Positions 12,165 through 12,522 of a DNA stretch of 12,522 bases are shown here, piece by piece. How positions within the stretch are numbered: position 1 is the stretch's first letter; every line of letters starts with the position of its first letter. The translations under genes were made by a program, and so were the position numbers. Source of the DNA: Candidatus Thorarchaeota archaeon (lineage in GTDB: Archaea; Asgardarchaeota; Thorarchaeia; Thorarchaeales; Thorarchaeaceae); assembly GCA_029856425.1 (NCBI GenBank), contig JAHQWZ010000029.1:1-12522 (forward strand), written 5' to 3'. The notes under the pieces were generated by a model. It was not told where the DNA came from and did no database searches. It saw only the letters and a list, made by a program, of their open reading frames with translations.

Positions 12165-12522
12165 CTAATCGTCAGTCTTGAGGTCGTTTTCCGATAGATC
12201 ATGAACAGTATAGACTAGCTTGCCCGGCGCTACATCTCGTTCCACGACAGCTCCAATGCCAGTCCTTGCACCTTGATGGAGTACAACTCCGGGTGCTAGG
12301 AGAGTACCTATTCCAGTCTTGACATTGTCTCCGATTATTGCTCCCAGTTTTCTGCGATCTGAACTCACTCTCTTTTCCTTAACCGTAACTCTTACAGATT
12401 GATTATCATGCCTCAGATTAGCAGTTATAGTTCCTGCTCCAAAGTTTACATTCTGTCCAATCACTGAATCACCGACATAGGAGAGATGTCCAATACTGGT
12501 ACCATCCATTATCAGCGAGTTC
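12165..12522 (-). CDS. glmU: GlmU-like bifunctional sugar-1-phosphate nucleotidylyltransferase/acetyltransferase, C-terminal part (cut by window edge)
   Basis: The minus-strand frame is open to the right edge, giving about 118 C-terminal residues. They form a left-handed beta-helix of hexapeptide repeats: SLIMDGTSIGHLSYVGDSVI, then GQNVNFGAGTITANLRHDN, KRVSSDRRKLGAIIGDNVKTG, and a last coil with LLAPGVVLHQGARTGIG. This matches the acetyltransferase domain of archaeal GlmU-type enzymes, which acetylate glucosamine-1-phosphate and form UDP-GlcNAc, a precursor for glycans and protein glycosylation. The HLSYVGD and NFGAGT motifs are typical of that group. The nucleotidylyltransferase half is outside, so its sugar and nucleotide specificity cannot be read. 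The radical SAM gene follows after 30 nt on the same strand. The internal ATG at 12509 is not the start. Confidence 0.85.
   Translation of the reverse strand, partial: NSLIMDGTSIGHLSYVGDSVIGQNVNFGAGTITANLRHDNQSVRVTVKEKRVSSDRRKLGAIIGDNVKTGIGTLLAPGVVLHQGARTGIGAVVERDVAPGKLVYTVHDLSENDLKTDD

Noticed and set aside
1..12522. tRNA, rRNA, CRISPR array, insertion sequence or phage signal
   Set aside because: No T-loop-like motif, regularly spaced repeats, transposase or terminal repeats were seen in the non-coding gaps or elsewhere; checked by eye only.

Overview
The window is a gene-dense stretch of archaeal chromosome. The domain call rests on several gene families: A-type (V-like) ATP synthase subunits F, A and B, an SRP54 with NG and M domains, a TrmY-type tRNA methyltransferase, a separate PyrI regulatory chain, a DRG-like TGS GTPase, a type 4 uracil-DNA glycosylase, and a DUF2095-like small protein. 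Base composition looks balanced. At least four genes start with TTG and carry a Shine-Dalgarno-like GGTG or GAGGT about 7 nt upstream. An Asgard archaeon such as Thorarchaeota would fit, but that is a guess from gene content, not shown by the sequence.

Layout. (1) Positions 1-3554, minus strand, hold an apparent translation/RNA operon in transcription order: SRP54, TrmY, a DRG-like TGS GTPase, and a SpoU/TrmJ-type RNA methyltransferase cut by the left edge. (2) Positions 3555-3863 are a divergent intergenic region of about 309 bp with several inverted repeats and one doubtful minus-strand ORF. (3) Positions 3864-10015, plus strand, hold an unrecognised 204-residue protein, pyrI without pyrB, atpF, atpA, a type 4 uracil-DNA glycosylase, an unrecognised small membrane protein, and atpB. 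(4) Positions 10016-10159 are a convergent intergenic region with a nested inverted repeat. (5) Positions 10160-12522, minus strand, hold, in transcription order, the 3' part of a GlmU-like sugar-1-phosphate nucleotidylyltransferase/acetyltransferase, a radical SAM protein, and a small DUF2095-like protein. The last has its own candidate promoter and operator.

How the genes fit together. The left operon combines protein targeting (SRP54), tRNA modification (TrmY and the SpoU enzyme) and a ribosome-associated GTPase, so it reads as a translation-support cluster. The central block carries the catalytic core of the ATP synthase. Unusually, A and B are separated by a DNA-repair gene and a membrane protein, and no D subunit follows B. 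No phage, transposon, CRISPR, rRNA or tRNA signal was seen. The points most worth a second look are: the glycosylase lacking one of its four Fe-S cysteines; the broken ATP synthase gene order and altered A-subunit P-loop; a near-perfect 18-bp palindrome placed like a repressor operator; and the folded convergent intergenic region.
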